Assembly (NCBI GenBank): GCA_027297025.1
Contig: JAPUIM010000471.1
Span: 1 to 5,471 of the forward strand
Origin: Bacteroidota bacterium
Lineage (GTDB): Bacteria > Bacteroidota > Bacteroidia > Cytophagales > Cyclobacteriaceae
Direction: 5' to 3'
DNA: 5,471 nucleotides
Shown piece by piece: positions 1-5,471 of this stretch (positions within the stretch are counted from its first letter, which is position 1; each line of letters begins with the position of its first letter). Made by a program: the position numbers and the translations under genes. A model generated the notes under the pieces. That model worked only from the letters and a program-made list of their open reading frames with translations, ran no database searches and had not been told where the DNA came from.

Positions 1-423
1 GCCAGTAAGTGGGTTTTCCGGATGCTGGTTGATGTGATCATTGATCACCATTAAATCACTGACCTGATATTCCGGATTCAATCCTCCGGCGGCATTGGAT
101 ATAAAAAGTTTTTCGATACCCAGAAATTTCAACACCCTTACCGGGAAGGTGACTTGCTTCATGGACTACCCCTCATAAAAATGAAAACGTCCTTGCATGG
201 CTACCACTTGTTTCCCACCCAGTTGACCAAAAATTAGTTTACCGGAGTGACTTTCCACCGTCGAAACCGGAAAATGGGGAATATCTTCATAAGAGATAGT
301 ATGTTCAATCTCTATTTCCCGCACCAATGCCCCTAATCCGGTGCCCAAAATGATTCCAAATTGGGGTTGGCTAGTATACTGTTTTTGAATGTAATCTATT
401 GATTGTTGGATTTCCTGTATCAT
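1..423 (-). pseudogene. Purine nucleoside phosphorylase (trimeric PNP/MTAP family), interrupted by an in-frame TAG and cut by the left edge
   Basis: The family cleaves purine nucleosides with phosphate to free base plus (deoxy)ribose-1-phosphate, in cytoplasmic purine salvage. Counting from the ATG at 423-421, visible motifs are the phosphate loop GTGLG (27-31), HSGKL (59-63), GRFHFYEG (78-85; by analogy with human PNP the Arg and His contact phosphate, Tyr and Glu line the nucleoside site) and NAAGGLNP (110-117). Codon 86 is TAG where homologues have Tyr, as in EGY; the same frame then continues through VTFPVRV and INDHIN to base 1 with no frameshift. 141 codons are present, about half the family's usual 270-280. 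A GTG at 444 is an alternative start, but the ATG has A at -3 and begins MIQEIQQ, as relatives do. The gene lies beyond the ftsZ terminator, so it is probably its own unit. Identity is very secure; whether the gene is dead, read through or misread is open. This is the COG0005-type enzyme, not E. coli DeoD, so no symbol is given. Confidence 0.9.
166..168 (-). other. In-frame TAG at codon 86 of the PNP reading frame
   Basis: On the minus strand the codons read TAT GAG GGG TAG TCC ATG AAG. The TAG takes the place of a conserved tyrosine (human PNP Tyr91 by analogy, just after Tyr88-Glu89-Gly90). A single third-base change from TAT or TAC would create it. The codons on both sides encode family consensus in the same frame. 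The only gene stops visible elsewhere in the window (murC, ftsQ, ftsA, ftsZ) are all TAA, so they neither support nor exclude unusual use of TAG. Confidence 0.9.
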
Positions 424-456
424 GGTTAGTCGATCTGAAAACACTTAAAGGATGAA

Positions 457-505
457 CAAATGTAAAACTGTCCAAACTTAGTAATTAGGAATTATTTATC
501 ATAAA
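457..505 (-). promoter_or_regulatory. Candidate Bacteroidota-type promoter(s) for the PNP gene
   Basis: Two matches to the Bacteroidota primary-sigma -7 consensus TAnnTTTG lie between the terminator and the PNP start: TAAGTTTG (480-473) and TACATTTG (464-457). For the first, a TTTA lies 21 bases upstream (505-502) and could serve as a weak -33 box (consensus TTTG). The second has no recognisable -33 box. The location fits, as this is the only gene-free interval from which PNP could be started independently. The motif is short and AT-rich, so chance matches are possible. Confidence 0.42.
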
Positions 506-506
506 C

Positions 507-539
507 AAAAAATGCCGGATTGATATTCCGGCATTTTTT
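507..539 (-). terminator. Rho-independent terminator of the ftsZ end of the dcw cluster
   Basis: The two 13-base arms, 507-519 (AAAAAATGCCGGA) and 527-539 (TCCGGCATTTTTT), are perfectly complementary, with a 7-base loop (520-526). The GC-rich core is TGCCGGA/TCCGGCA, and on the minus-strand transcript the 3' arm ends in six U. It begins 58 bases after the ftsZ stop and precedes the PNP promoter region, so it most likely ends the murC-ftsQ-ftsA-ftsZ transcript. The A and T runs make it symmetrical, so it could also stop transcripts on the plus strand, though no plus-strand gene is seen here. Confidence 0.88.
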
Positions 540-597
540 ATGAAAATCAGATGGTAATTTAATCAATTGATTTCCAAACAATCACTTAAATGGAAGA

Positions 598-2190
598 TTA
601 GTCTACATTGTCATGCAGGAACTTATTATTGCCTAATAGCTGATTATCATCATTTAAATTATACCTGGATACATTGGGTTCTGAGGAATGAGGAATGTCA
701 TGCAGTGAGACCTTTTTTCTCAAATAAGCAGGCACATCCAGCTTTTCCTTAAAATCATCAATATTCACCGGTGCATTTTTTAATCCCTTCAGTTTCTCTA
801 TCCTTTTTTTGGATTGCTCCATGAGCTGTATTTTGCGGTCATGGAGATTTGTCAATTTCATATCGTTGAAATTATCTGCTTGCTCCGCTGTTTCAGGTTT
901 AGAAGAAGGTGTTTCCTCTCCGGTAATATGCTCATCCCTAACATCATCCTCTAGTTGGTTACTCACCTCTTCCACTGTTTGATTTACCTCAAAAACATAA
1001 TCGGGAGTGGATTCTTCCTCTTCTATTTCATTTTCTTCAATCTCCGTTTCATTTTCATTGAGGACTATCTCCTTTTCCTTGATTTCCATCTCCTCTTCTT
1101 TGGGAGTTCCATTTTCGAATTCATCAATCAGAGAGCTTTCAAACAGGCTTATCTGTTGATTAGATTCAAGATCAAAAACCTTCTTATCATCTTTGGTAGT
1201 CAGGTTAAAATCTTCAAGACTATCGAATCCAGTAGCTATGACGGTTACCCGGATACATTGCTCCAATTCGGGATCCACTCCATGGCCAAAAATAACATCT
1301 GCTTCATCACCGGAAACCTGTTGAATGAATTCCGTGATTTCGGTCAATTCATCCATCTGCAATTCCGCCTGTTCACCGGATATAATGGATAACAAGATCT
1401 TTTTACATCCGTGGATATTTTTATTATTGAGCAGCGGAGAGGTAATGGCTTCTTCAGCCGCCCTGATGGCACGGTTTTCACCTTCGGTTTGTGCCGAACC
1501 CATTACTGCAGCGCCTGAATTTTCCATGACAGTTTTTACATCCTCGAAATCCACATTCACATATCCCGGGACGGTGATGATTTCGGCAATCCCTTTAGCG
1601 GCAGTGGTCAATACATTATCGGCCTGGGCAAACGCTTCACTGATTGACAAGTTGCCATAGATCTCCCTGAGTTTATCATTTAGTATGGTCAATACTGTAT
1701 CACAACATTCCTTCAAATCCTGTACACCCAATAGTGCCTGCTCCATCTTTTTCTTGCCTTCAAAGGCAAAAGGCATGGTGATGATTCCCACAGTCAGAAT
1801 ATCTAACTCCCTGGCTACTTTAGCGATCACCGGAGCTGCCCCGGTGCCGGTTCCACCACCCATTCCCGCGGTGATGAACAACATTTTGGTATCCAGGCTT
1901 AACAACTCACGAATATCTTCTTTGCTCTCTAAAGCTGCATTGCGGCCTTTTTCAGGATTGGCCCCTGCACCAAGCCCTCCAGTTAGGTTGGCGCCAATTT
2001 GTAACCTCCCTGGCAGTGGGGAACTTTCTAAAGCCTGAAGATCTGTGTTACAAACAATGAATTCCACATCTTTGATACCAAGATTGTACATGTGGTTCAC
2101 CGCATTACTTCCTCCTCCACCTACTCCTATCACCTTGATGATGGATTTGTGGTGTTTGGGGATATCGAACATATAGCTATTCTCTTCCAT
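598..2190 (-). CDS. ftsZ: Cell division protein FtsZ
   Basis: Tubulin-like GTPase that polymerises into the Z ring at mid-cell and recruits the divisome. The 530-residue product has the GTP-binding loop GVGGGGSNA (22-30), the tubulin signature GGGTGTG (111-117) and the T7 synergy loop NVDFEDVK (212-219; Asn212, Asp214 and Asp217 match the residues that complete GTP hydrolysis in the next subunit). The globular core ends near 322. A linker of about 160 residues follows, strongly acidic at 365-425 and ending in a basic helical stretch (about 450-472). The conserved C-terminal peptide DVPAYLRKK (485-493) corresponds to E. coli DIPAFLRKQ and should bind FtsA, but here 37 more residues follow, ending FLHDNVD, as in other Bacteroidota. 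The long linker makes it larger than the 380-400 residues of E. coli. ATG at 2190 has A at -3 and -6; Met7 is a possible alternative. Last gene of the cluster, stop TAA. Identity is certain. Confidence 0.99.
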   Translation of the reverse strand: MEENSYMFDIPKHHKSIIKVIGVGGGGSNAVNHMYNLGIKDVEFIVCNTDLQALESSPLPGRLQIGANLTGGLGAGANPEKGRNAALESKEDIRELLSLDTKMLFITAGMGGGTGTGAAPVIAKVARELDILTVGIITMPFAFEGKKKMEQALLGVQDLKECCDTVLTILNDKLREIYGNLSISEAFAQADNVLTTAAKGIAEIITVPGYVNVDFEDVKTVMENSGAAVMGSAQTEGENRAIRAAEEAITSPLLNNKNIHGCKKILLSIISGEQAELQMDELTEITEFIQQVSGDEADVIFGHGVDPELEQCIRVTVIATGFDSLEDFNLTTKDDKKVFDLESNQQISLFESSLIDEFENGTPKEEEMEIKEKEIVLNENETEIEENEIEEEESTPDYVFEVNQTVEEVSNQLEDDVRDEHITGEETPSSKPETAEQADNFNDMKLTNLHDRKIQLMEQSKKRIEKLKGLKNAPVNIDDFKEKLDVPAYLRKKVSLHDIPHSSEPNVSRYNLNDDNQLLGNNKFLHDNVD

Positions 2191-2249
2191 AATATTTGGA
2201 TTTGGGGTTTCTTTTTTCTTTGTATATGAAATTTATATTTCCCATATTT
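2191..2249 (-). promoter_or_regulatory. A-rich ftsA-ftsZ spacer and ftsZ translation start region
   Basis: These 59 bases separate the ftsA stop from the ftsZ ATG. They hold an A-rich block (about 2211-2222 read in reverse, AAGAAAAAAG) and A at -3 and -6 of the start, but no Shine-Dalgarno sequence. This is the leader type known to favour initiation in Bacteroidota, whose ribosomes mostly do not rely on anti-Shine-Dalgarno pairing. No TAnnTTTG promoter element and no convincing hairpin were seen, so ftsZ is probably read through from ftsA, although a promoter inside ftsA cannot be excluded. Confidence 0.35.
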
Positions 2250-3557
2250 TTAATAATCCTCTTTGTCGTCAAAATCGTCAATTAACAGTCCTCGGGTCTT
2301 ATCCAGTATTCTCTTGAAGAAATCGTTGCCTGTGCCTTCTTTTTTAGTACCTCTGGTATGAGAACCGGAAGCCTGAGCTTCCTGATACCTGTTTTCGCGT
2401 TCATCAATGGCCCTGAACCCGGAAAGAACCAAGCCAACAGAAGTGGCATACATAGGGCTTTTTACCATATCTACCTTGCCTTTCCCCAAGTGTTCATTAG
2501 GATAACCCACTCGGGCATCCATTCCTGTCATGTATTCAAACAGTTGTTTAACGCAACTGAGTTGAGAACCACCTCCGGTTACTACAATACCCCCGGCCAG
2601 TTTATTTTCAAATCCCGAGGTGATGACCTCAGTATGGATCAATTCAATGATCTCCTCCATACGTGCCTCGATGATATGAGCCAAATTTTTAATTGAAATC
2701 TCCTTAGGAGGACGATTTCTTAAACCCGGGATAGAAACGATCTCATTGGGATTGGCTTCTTCTGCAATGGCCTTTCCAAACTTGGTCTTCAGCAATTCTG
2801 CCTGGTGCTGCATCACCATGCAACCCTGCTTGATGTCGGTGGTAATAATGTTACCCCCGAAAGGTACCACCGCAGTATGCCTGATGATATTGTCATAAAA
2901 TATGGCGATATCGGTGGTGCCACCACCAATATCCACCAGACAAACGCCAGCTTCTTTTTCTTCATTGCTCAGTACTGCCAGACTTGAAGCCAAGGGTTCC
3001 AGAATTAAATTTTCAATTTCCAAATTGGCCCGCCTAACGCATTTGTTAACGTTGCTAATCGCATTGGTTTGAGCAGTAATGACATGAAAATCCGCTTCCA
3101 GTTTCACACCTGACATTCCCACCGGATCTTTTATTCCATCCTCGTAATCCACAATATAATCCTGCGGCATCACATGAATAATTTCACTTCCCGGAGGAAT
3201 CACAATGCGATACATGTCGTTGGTGAGGCGGTTCACATCTTCAATCGTGATCTCATCGTCATTTGAATCCCTGGTGATCCCTCCGTGATGGATCGAACTT
3301 TTGATGTGTTGACCGGCAATGCCAACGTTTATTACCCGGATATCAATCCCCGCTTGATTTTCCGCCTCGGCCACTGCTTTCTCGATGGCATTGATGGTTT
3401 TGTCAATATTGGTGACAATACCTCTGATAACACCATCGGAAACGGCCTTGCCCATTCCGAGAACTTCCAGTTTGCCGTATTCGTTTTTGCGCCCGGCAAT
3501 GGCGCATATTTTTGTTGTTCCAATGTCTAGACCAACTACAATTTTGTCTTGTGTCAT
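2250..3557 (-). CDS. ftsA: Cell division protein FtsA
   Basis: Actin-family ATPase that binds the FtsZ C-terminal peptide and tethers the Z ring to the inner membrane. From the ATG at 3557 it has 435 residues, close to the usual 420-460. Motifs in order: phosphate 1 loop GLDIGTTK (9-16), the FtsA-specific SHS2 (1C) region (about 75-165), phosphate 2 loop VDIGGGTTDI (208-217), and the adenosine motif GGIVVTGGGSQL (322-333). The C-terminus carries a likely amphipathic membrane-targeting helix, NDFFKRILDKTRGLL (411-425), followed by an acidic tail DDFDDKEDY. A longer GTG start at 3575 would overlap the ftsQ stop and add MNKLNA. The ATG is preferred because the added residues precede the usual N-terminus, about ten residues before DIGTTK, and because the GTG lacks A at -3. 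It lies 10 bases after ftsQ, so the two are co-transcribed and probably translationally coupled. Identity is certain; only the start is in doubt. Confidence 0.97.
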   Translation of the reverse strand: MTQDKIVVGLDIGTTKICAIAGRKNEYGKLEVLGMGKAVSDGVIRGIVTNIDKTINAIEKAVAEAENQAGIDIRVINVGIAGQHIKSSIHHGGITRDSNDDEITIEDVNRLTNDMYRIVIPPGSEIIHVMPQDYIVDYEDGIKDPVGMSGVKLEADFHVITAQTNAISNVNKCVRRANLEIENLILEPLASSLAVLSNEEKEAGVCLVDIGGGTTDIAIFYDNIIRHTAVVPFGGNIITTDIKQGCMVMQHQAELLKTKFGKAIAEEANPNEIVSIPGLRNRPPKEISIKNLAHIIEARMEEIIELIHTEVITSGFENKLAGGIVVTGGGSQLSCVKQLFEYMTGMDARVGYPNEHLGKGKVDMVKSPMYATSVGLVLSGFRAIDERENRYQEAQASGSHTRGTKKEGTGNDFFKRILDKTRGLLIDDFDDKEDY

Positions 3558-3575
3558 GGCGTTAAGTTTATTCAC
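3555..3575 (-). other. Two candidate ftsA starts at the ftsQ-ftsA junction
   Basis: GTG at 3575-3573 and ATG at 3557-3555 are in the same frame, with the ftsQ stop TAA (3570-3568) between them. The GTG would give a short overlap with the ftsQ end, the ATG a 10-base gap. Neither has a Shine-Dalgarno sequence. The ATG has A at -5 and -6 and G at -3, whereas the GTG has T at -3. I take the ATG as the main start. Confidence 0.6.
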
Positions 3576-4335
3576 AGATTATTTGGTTTTTATAATTAAG
3601 GTTCACTTTTCGATATTTATTCCAACCTTGGCTGGGCAGGATCTTGGTATAAAAGACTTTTAACTTTTTGAACTTGAAGGCTGTATTTTCCAATTTCCCA
3701 AATTCTACATATTGTTTTCCCACCTGTGGGATGAGTATGATGTTTCCATCCCAATCTATATTCACCTGGGCAATTTGTGCCCTCCAAAACTCATCTTCAT
3801 CTATAAATTTTAAAAGCTCCAACAGGTCCCTACCGCGATATGTTTCACTGAGATCATTTTTAAGTAATTCTTGTGCAAAATCCCCTCCTACCAGCACCAC
3901 CCTGGCGGTAAATCGATCGGAAATAGGCAGTATCTTTCCATGGGAACTTATATAGGCATGGATTCCTTGCTTTGGGATAATCCTGGCAATGGGCCTTCTT
4001 TGCTGCACCTTGGTGATCAAGTTTCCCTTCAAATCTTTAAAAACCTGCACATCCCTGATGAACTTATGGGTCTTCACTCTGCTTTCAATATTTTTCAGGT
4101 CCAGTTCATTCAGGAGGGTACCCATGATCTGATGTTTCCCACCTTCGGAGATTAAAAACATTACATCCTCCTCATTAAGGAAATAATGATCGTAATAATC
4201 ATCAATATCAATGTGGATCTCTCGACATACCCGTTGGTTTTGTTTGCGCTGGGTAAAACCAATAGCCACAAAAAACAATATGACTAGTGCTGAATACTTT
4301 AAGCCTTTGGTTATTTTATGGTTAAGCCACTTCAT
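3568..4335 (-). CDS. ftsQ: Cell division protein FtsQ/DivIB
   Basis: Bitopic membrane protein of the divisome; in model bacteria it scaffolds FtsB-FtsL and links the cytoplasmic ring to septal peptidoglycan synthesis. The 255-residue product has a short basic cytoplasmic N-terminus (1-13), one transmembrane helix (about 14-28, YSALVILFFVAIGF) and a positively charged flank RKQNQR. The periplasmic part begins with a POTRA-like region (about 37-112, with the NEEDVMFLI and LLNELDLKNIESRVKTHKFI segments and the strand VQVFKDLKGNLITKV). Next comes RRPIARI (113-119), the start of the beta domain that normally carries partner contacts, and the end VNLNYKNQIICE is typical of Bacteroidota FtsQ. Sequence conservation in this family is low, so the call rests on architecture, these motifs and the place between murC and ftsA. 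The ATG at 4335 overlaps the murC end by 14 bases and follows AAAAAAGT, which has A at -3. Confidence 0.95.
   Translation of the reverse strand: MKWLNHKITKGLKYSALVILFFVAIGFTQRKQNQRVCREIHIDIDDYYDHYFLNEEDVMFLISEGGKHQIMGTLLNELDLKNIESRVKTHKFIRDVQVFKDLKGNLITKVQQRRPIARIIPKQGIHAYISSHGKILPISDRFTARVVLVGGDFAQELLKNDLSETYRGRDLLELLKFIDEDEFWRAQIAQVNIDWDGNIILIPQVGKQYVEFGKLENTAFKFKKLKVFYTKILPSQGWNKYRKVNLNYKNQIICE
4322..4335 (-). other. murC-ftsQ 14-base gene overlap
   Basis: The ftsQ ATG (4335-4333) lies inside the last codons of murC, whose TAA stop is at 4324-4322, and the two genes use different frames. Such overlaps usually mean co-transcription and translational coupling, which would tie FtsQ output to MurC translation. 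No separate ribosome-binding sequence is visible other than the A run just upstream, which itself encodes lysines of MurC. Confidence 0.88.
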
Positions 4336-5471
4336 ACTTTTTTATTAAATATTTTTTTATGGGCTCTACTATTTTATCGATATCTCCTGCTCCAATGGTT
4401 ACTAATACTTCTAGCTTTGATTTATCAAGAACCGCCAATAGATTTTCCATGGTGGTCAAATATCTTTCATCTTTCTCCAGCTGATGGTATATTATTTCGG
4501 AAGTAATTCCTTCAATGGGCTGTTCCCTTGCTGGATAAATTTCCAGTAGTATTATCCTGTTGGCTGAAGACAAACTCTTAGCTAATCCCATATACATATC
4601 CCTGGTCCTACTATACAAATGAGGCTGAAACACCGCAGTTATGTTCTTCTGTGGGTACAAAGCGTTCAATGAGTAAAGCAGCGCCTCAATTTCAGTGGGA
4701 TGGTGGGCATAATCATCAATGTATACTACCTTGGGATTTTTAAAAATGTACTGAAAACGTCTTTTAACACCACTGTATTGTAAAATAGCATGAACTATTC
4801 CATCTGCATTTAAACCCAGGTAGGAACACACGGCTATTGCTGCTATGGCGTTTTCAACATTGTGGTAACCAGGCATTTTCAATCGTAAGCCGGTTATAAT
4901 TTGATCGCCGCCTCTATAATCAAACACAAAACATGTATTTTCCACTTTTATACCCTGCGCATGATGGTCTCCAGCTTTGCCAGCATAGGTTCTGACCTGA
5001 CATTTGCAATCTGAGCCTTCCATTATATCATGAGCAATAGTTTCGTTCACAAACAATATTCCCTGACTATCAATCCTGGAAATAAACTGCTTGAAGCTTT
5101 GAGCCAATGATTCCTTGTCGCCATAAATGTCGAGGTGATCGGTATCCATGGAAGTGATCACTGCAATGTTGGGATGTAACTGCAAAAAAGATCGATCATA
5201 TTCATCTGCCTCCACTACCAATACATTCATTTTATCATCATTTTTACATATAAGAAAATTGGAGTCGTAGTTACTGGATATACCCCCCAGGAATGACAGG
5301 CTGCTCACATGATTGCTATATAGTATATGGGCGATCATGGAACTGGTGGTGGTTTTACCATGAGTACCGGCCACAGCTATTGTAAACATTTCCTCACTCA
5401 GAATTCCCAGCACTTCGGCTCTTTTTAATACGTCAAGGCCTTTGGATAATAGGTAATTGAATTGTTTATGA
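4322..5471 (-). CDS. murC: UDP-N-acetylmuramate--L-alanine ligase, N-terminus beyond the right edge
   Basis: Cytoplasmic Mur ligase that uses ATP to join L-alanine to UDP-MurNAc, the first step of stem peptide assembly. The frame stays open from the stop to the right edge: 382 codons are visible and roughly 80 N-terminal residues of the Rossmann UDP-binding domain are missing, judging from the family length of about 460. A GTG at 5413 is internal, as upstream codons read LDVLKRAEVLGIL, family consensus before the P-loop. Counting from the first full codon (5470): P-loop GTHGKTTT (35-42), EADEYDRS (87-94), TDHLDIYGD (110-118), HNVENA (203-208), RRF (237-239), DDYAHHP (252-258; also DDYAHHP in E. 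coli MurC), PHLYSRT (283-289) and GAGDI (360-364). DYAHHP and the HLDIYGD form point to MurC rather than MurD, MurE or MurF. Mpl is related, but the dcw context makes MurC far more likely. Confidence 0.96.
   Translation of the reverse strand, partial: HKQFNYLLSKGLDVLKRAEVLGILSEEMFTIAVAGTHGKTTTSSMIAHILYSNHVSSLSFLGGISSNYDSNFLICKNDDKMNVLVVEADEYDRSFLQLHPNIAVITSMDTDHLDIYGDKESLAQSFKQFISRIDSQGILFVNETIAHDIMEGSDCKCQVRTYAGKAGDHHAQGIKVENTCFVFDYRGGDQIITGLRLKMPGYHNVENAIAAIAVCSYLGLNADGIVHAILQYSGVKRRFQYIFKNPKVVYIDDYAHHPTEIEALLYSLNALYPQKNITAVFQPHLYSRTRDMYMGLAKSLSSANRIILLEIYPAREQPIEGITSEIIYHQLEKDERYLTTMENLLAVLDKSKLEVLVTIGAGDIDKIVEPIKKYLIKKYEVA

Noticed and set aside
561..572. Perfect 12-base palindrome AATCAATTGATT between the ftsZ stop and the terminator
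   Set aside because: It has no loop, is AT-rich, and is a single copy in a transcribed 3' region. It could be a chance palindrome, and nothing ties it to an operator.
567..752. Plus-strand frame of 61 codons over the ftsZ end
   Set aside because: It covers the FtsZ C-terminal peptide and tail, whose protein sequence is clearly the one under selection, and it has no credible promoter.
955..2038. Three long plus-strand open frames opposite ftsZ (955-1392, 1325-1660, 1685-2038)
   Set aside because: They lie wholly within the certain ftsZ gene. The first is rich in Phe and Leu only because it is the complement of Glu/Lys-rich linker codons, and none shows a family motif or a promoter.
2358..3663. 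Plus-strand open frames opposite ftsA and a 63-codon minus-strand frame at 3332-3523
   Set aside because: They are out-of-frame shadows of ftsA with no recognisable domain and no independent start signals.
3668..4506. Plus-strand open frames opposite ftsQ and the murC end
   Set aside because: They overlap confidently assigned genes and have no motif. The hydrophobic stretch at 4318-4506 comes from the complement of AT-rich murC codons.
5411..5413. GTG as a start for murC
   Set aside because: The frame stays open upstream to the right edge, and the upstream residues (LDVLKRAEVLGIL) match MurC before the P-loop, so this is an internal valine.
1..5471. Search for a novel system: mobile elements, CRISPR repeats, tRNA or rRNA, toxin-antitoxin pairs, phage genes
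   Set aside because: Nothing of this kind was found. More than 95 % of the window is four conserved division and wall genes plus PNP, and the only gap above 100 bases (424-597) is explained by a terminator and a promoter region.

Overview
The window is a housekeeping stretch of a bacterial chromosome, almost certainly from the phylum Bacteroidota. The evidence is the gene order murC-ftsQ-ftsA-ftsZ, an FtsZ tail of the Bacteroidota kind (DVPAYLRKK followed by a further segment ending in LHDNVD), start codons with no Shine-Dalgarno sequence but A-rich leaders, and TAnnTTTG promoter-like elements. Base composition is moderately AT-rich by eye. I cannot place it below phylum level.

All genes lie on the minus strand, so transcription runs from right to left. 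From the right edge: the 3' four fifths or so of murC (UDP-N-acetylmuramate--L-alanine ligase; its N-terminus is outside the window), then ftsQ overlapping the murC end by 14 bases, ftsA starting 10 bases after ftsQ, and ftsZ 59 bases after ftsA. This is the distal end of a division and cell wall (dcw) cluster. A strong Rho-independent hairpin (507-539) closes it 58 bases after the ftsZ stop. Beyond it, at 423-1, a separate unit encodes a trimeric-type purine nucleoside phosphorylase (PNP), which runs off the left edge.

The dcw genes work together. MurC adds the first amino acid of the peptidoglycan stem peptide. FtsZ forms the cytoplasmic ring, FtsA anchors it to the membrane, and FtsQ is the single-pass membrane scaffold linking the ring to septal wall synthesis. 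PNP belongs to purine salvage and has no direct mechanistic link to division.

The one real anomaly is in PNP. The reading frame is intact from the ATG at 423 to base 1, and its translation matches the family on both sides, but codon 86 is TAG where the family has a conserved tyrosine ([23 protein letters not shown]). This is a nonsense mutation, a readthrough or recoding site, or a sequencing error. Apart from this I found no undescribed system, mobile element, RNA gene or CRISPR array. Most of the window is ordinary conserved core genome.
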